A stretch of 61,052 nt of DNA, taken from NCBI GenBank assembly GCA_949288455.1, contig CASEKF010000066.1, forward strand, positions 1 to 61,052. Direction: 5' to 3'. The stretch's first letter is position 1, and each line of letters opens with the position of its first letter. The notes beneath the pieces are model-generated. The model worked only from the letters and a program-made list of their open reading frames with translations, was not told where the DNA came from and did not search any database. The position numbers were made by a program, and so were the translations under genes. Shown one piece after another: positions 58,611 to 61,052 of the stretch. This stretch comes from an uncultured bacterium. Its GTDB lineage: Bacteria > Vulcanimicrobiota > CADAWZ01.

Positions 58611-60662
58611 ATGAACCGGGAGAATATAGAAAAACGCACGTTAATCGTTCCTCGAGCTGAGGAGCGGGATTATTCTTATGAACTTTTCGGAGTGGAGACG
58701 CGAGACGAATATAAATGGCTGCAGGATAAAGACGATCCTAAAGTTATGGAGTATATAGACGCCGAGAATTCTTATGCCGACGACGTTATGTCCGAGGCCA
58801 AAGAATTAAGAAATTTGCTGTTTCAAGAAATCAGAGATCGCATAGATGAAAATGAAATTTCATCGCGCGTTAAAGACGGCGATTTCCTTTATTATTCGAA
58901 GTATAAGAAGGATTTGGCTTATCCGATATACTGCAGACGTTTAATCGGTTCTCCTGACGAGGAAATTCTTTTGGATCAGAATAAGCTTGCCGAAGGTCAT
59001 GATTTTTGTTCTTTAGCTCCTATTAAAATTTCTCATGACGGCTCTAAAATGCTTTATGGGGTAGATTACGACGGAGCTGAGTCGTTTGAGCTGCATGTCG
59101 CGGATATATCTTCCGGCGAAGAAATTGGAACTCCGATTTTAGGCGCTTTCGGAGATTTTGAATGGGCGGCAGACGGAGAATCTTTCTTTTATACCGTTTC
59201 GGACGAAGCTAATCGACCTTATTCTTTATTTTTGCATACTTTGGGTCGGGACCGGGAAAGAGACGTCCGGCTGTATGAAGTGGAAGATCGGGAATATTCT
59301 CTTTATATAGAATCTTCAAAAAGTAAAAAATATTTGTTTATCGTAGCTTCGGCTATAAATTCTTCATACGTCGATTTTATTCCCTTGGCCGAGCCCTTGA
59401 AAGATCCTTCCTCTTTATCGCCTAGGATTCAAGGCGTCGAATATTATCCGTATCATGCGGAAGGCAGATTTTATCTTAGAACGAACGATAAATCCTTAGA
59501 TTTTAAGATTATATCGGCTGAAGATCTTGAGCCTTTGGAATGGTTTGATTCTATTTTGGCAGAAGACGGGAGGTATATTGAGGATTTTGAGGCTTTCGAT
59601 GAATTTATCGCTATTAAGGAAAGGAAAAACGGTAATTTCTATATCAGGATTGTTTCTAAAAATTTTGACGGATACGTCGATCTTCCGGATAATCCGATTT
59701 CCGTTTCCTTTATTGAGAATGTTTCCTCCAATTCTCCTTGTCTAAGGTTTTCTATCGAATCCTTTACTACGCCTCTCGCGGTTTTCGACTATTATTTTAT
59801 GGACTGCAGGCTTGTGGAGGTTTGGCGCAGAAACGTCATAGGATACGACTCTTCGTTGTACGATTCCATAAGATTATTCGCTAGATCCAGAGACGGAGTT
59901 TCTATTCCTATAACGGCGGCTTACAGAAAGGATAGGTTTGTCAAGGGTTCTTCTCCTTGTTTTTTGATGGGTTACGGCGCTTACGGCTATTCGTATGATC
60001 CGTCTTTTTCAAGCGACTTAGTTTCGCTTATGGATCGCGGATTTATGTGCGCGACGGCGCATGTTAGAGGAGGAGAAGAACTAGGACGAAAATGGTATCT
60101 CGACGGGAAGCTTTTAAAGAAAAAGAATAGTTTTTACGATTACGTATCATGTTGCGAGTTTTTGAAATCCGAAGGCTTCGTCGGCAAGATAGCGGCTTAC
60201 GGCAGAAGCGCGGGCGGCCTTTTGATCGGAGCCTCGTTGACGATGCGTCCTGACGTTATGGACATGGCTGTTTTAGAAGTTCCTTTCGTAGACGCCCTAA
60301 ACACGATGCTGGACGAGTCCTTGCCTCTTACTGCCGGCGAATATAACGAATGGGGAAATCCTCATAACAAGGAATATTTCGACTATATCAGGTCTTATTC
60401 TCCTTATGATAATATAGCCGAAGTTAAATATCCGCCGTTGTTTATATATGCCGCTTGGAATGATACCAGAGTTATGTATTGGGAACCTTTAAAGTTTATG
60501 GCAAAGATTAGAAAAGCCAGAAAAGACGATAATGTTTCTATTTTGAAATTTGATAAATCCTGCGGTCACTTTGGCGCTTCCGGAAGATACGACAGACTAA
60601 AAGAAAAAGCTTATCTGTATTCTTTTATAATATTTTTCTTAAAAGAGATTTTAGACGTTTGA
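58611..60662 (+). CDS. ptrB: Oligopeptidase B-type S9A peptidase
   Basis: A 683-aa cytoplasmic serine peptidase of the prolyl oligopeptidase family (S9A). The N-terminal propeller (DEYKWLQDKDDPKVMEYI and onward) limits access to short peptides. The catalytic domain has Ser533 in YGRSAGGLLIGASL, an Asp in AAWNDTRVMYWEP and a His in DKSCGHFGASGR. Related enzymes cut after Arg/Lys (oligopeptidase B) or Pro; the exact choice is not certain, so the symbol is provisional. The ATG at 58611 is chosen although AAGGAG is rather far (about 15 bases); the TTG at 58596 is too close to the site. A gap of 78 bases separates it from the final partial gene. Confidence 0.88.
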   Translation: MNRENIEKRTLIVPRAEERDYSYELFGVETRDEYKWLQDKDDPKVMEYIDAENSYADDVMSEAKELRNLLFQEIRDRIDENEISSRVKDGDFLYYSKYKKDLAYPIYCRRLIGSPDEEILLDQNKLAEGHDFCSLAPIKISHDGSKMLYGVDYDGAESFELHVADISSGEEIGTPILGAFGDFEWAADGESFFYTVSDEANRPYSLFLHTLGRDRERDVRLYEVEDREYSLYIESSKSKKYLFIVASAINSSYVDFIPLAEPLKDPSSLSPRIQGVEYYPYHAEGRFYLRTNDKSLDFKIISAEDLEPLEWFDSILAEDGRYIEDFEAFDEFIAIKERKNGNFYIRIVSKNFDGYVDLPDNPISVSFIENVSSNSPCLRFSIESFTTPLAVFDYYFMDCRLVEVWRRNVIGYDSSLYDSIRLFARSRDGVSIPITAAYRKDRFVKGSSPCFLMGYGAYGYSYDPSFSSDLVSLMDRGFMCATAHVRGGEELGRKWYLDGKLLKKKNSFYDYVSCCEFLKSEGFVGKIAAYGRSAGGLLIGASLTMRPDVMDMAVLEVPFVDALNTMLDESLPLTAGEYNEWGNPHNKEYFDYIRSYSPYDNIAEVKYPPLFIYAAWNDTRVMYWEPLKFMAKIRKARKDDNVSILKFDKSCGHFGASGRYDRLKEKAYLYSFIIFFLKEILDV

Positions 60663-60667
60663 AATAT

Positions 60668-60696
60668 TTGCAATTAACCAGAAAAAATGAGATAAT
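60668..60696 (+). promoter_or_regulatory. Promoter of the zinc-finger gene
   Basis: TTGCAA at 60668-60673, 17 bases, and GATAAT at 60691-60696, about 45 bases before the start at 60740. Confidence 0.6.
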
Positions 60697-60739
60697 GTAA
60701 TAAGCGATAGCAGTACATTTTAGTAGGAGTTCTTGTAGA

Positions 60740-61052
60740 ATGGCTAAAGAAAGATTTACCCCTTGTTATAATCATCATGAACGAGAGGGCGTTACCAGGT
60801 GTATCAGGTGTTTAAAATCGCTTTGCCGAGAGTGTTCTAACACTTATGACGGGGAAGTTTATTGCAGTGTGGAATGCGCTAAGGCTGCTCAAAAATTTGC
60901 TATCGAAGCAGAAGAATTAAAAGAACTGGACGACATTTATAAAAGCAGAGAAAAGGTTACTGATTTTAAAAGTTTTTTAGTCGCTTGTATAGTGACTTTA
61001 GTTATACTTTTCGTTTCGTTTTTAGTATTCGTATTTTTTGTATATGGCTTTT
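60740..61052 (+). CDS. B-box-like zinc-finger membrane protein (3' end outside the window)
   Basis: The first 104 codons are visible and the frame is open at the window edge. Residues 8-46 have a B-box-type zinc-finger pattern of spaced Cys and His: CYNHHER, CIRCLKSLCRECSN and YCSVECAK, eight potential ligands. A charged helix follows (about 48-75), then a membrane segment (FLVACIVTLVILFVSFLVFV). Such proteins, often with a rhomboid or unknown C-terminal domain, occur widely in bacteria; the missing part will decide. AGGAG at 60725-60729 lies 10 bases before the ATG, and a good promoter precedes it. Confidence 0.75.
   Translation, partial: MAKERFTPCYNHHEREGVTRCIRCLKSLCRECSNTYDGEVYCSVECAKAAQKFAIEAEELKELDDIYKSREKVTDFKSFLVACIVTLVILFVSFLVFVFFVYGF

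Overview
The window is about 61 kb of AT-rich, gene-dense bacterial chromosome. Most genes have a strong AGGAGG-type ribosome binding site, short spacing or ATGA/GTGA overlaps with the next gene, and TAA, TAG and TGA all serve as stops. The lineage cannot be named from this sequence. The cdaA-cdaR-glmM order is typical of Gram-positive-like (Terrabacteria) genomes. Phosphate butyryltransferase, a corrinoid-type methyltetrahydrofolate methyltransferase, many ferredoxin-type proteins and a molybdenum hydroxylase suggest an anaerobic, fermentative way of life. A soluble Ser/Thr kinase with TPRs, FHA, GGDEF, Sel1 and B-box-like zinc-finger proteins point to a signalling-rich, deep-branching bacterium.

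Layout. 1-2.6 kb: the end of a ptb gene, a NUDIX protein with a decayed RNase H-like domain, and a secreted Sel1 protein. 2.65-3.4 kb: small phage/plasmid-like fragments. 3.4-14.1 kb: envelope genes (uppP, AmiC-type amidase, 3D-domain protein, C39-like peptidase, S9 peptidase, glycine-zipper protein), a glycosyltransferase and a QueG-like protein. 14.4-22 kb: FHA protein, Ser/Thr kinase-TPR, HATPase regulator, ferritin, secreted zinc-ribbon protein, ATP-grasp ligase and pepD. 22.58-22.82 kb: three tRNA genes (Gly-CCC, Cys-GCA, Val-GAC) behind a clear promoter. 22.9-29.7 kb: HIT protein, an orphan DppB-like permease, two small secreted proteins, a transglutaminase-fold pseudoenzyme with a 42-bp tandem repeat tail, and a protein of unknown function.

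29.7-33.5 kb holds a compact four-gene set: an aldo/keto reductase-ferredoxin with a Tat/lipoprotein-like leader, a NapH-like membrane polyferredoxin, TatA and TatC. This looks like a self-contained export and electron-delivery system and is the best candidate for an undescribed system. 33.6-38 kb: a UPF0173 hydrolase and a complete three-subunit xanthine dehydrogenase-type molybdenum hydroxylase.

37.0-43.35 kb is a tandem segmental duplication with a unit of about 3.43 kb. It runs from inside the molybdenum-subunit gene, through a secreted EF-hand protein and a secreted propeller-like protein, into the last codons of a GGDEF gene. The copied part of the molybdenum gene survives only as a decayed relic at 40.46-40.9 kb, while the two secreted-protein genes are intact in both copies.

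43.3-52.2 kb is all on the minus strand: a PAS-GGDEF-GAF protein, a broken HTH-like gene, a 755-residue Gln/Asn-rich protein, a DUF3592 protein, folE2, an AcsE-like methyltransferase, a C39-like peptidase and a DUF3084 protein. 52.3-61 kb is on the plus strand: a YjbQ protein, a TPR protein, speD-speE behind a good promoter, cdaA-cdaR-glmM, an S9A oligopeptidase, and the start of a zinc-finger membrane protein cut by the window edge.
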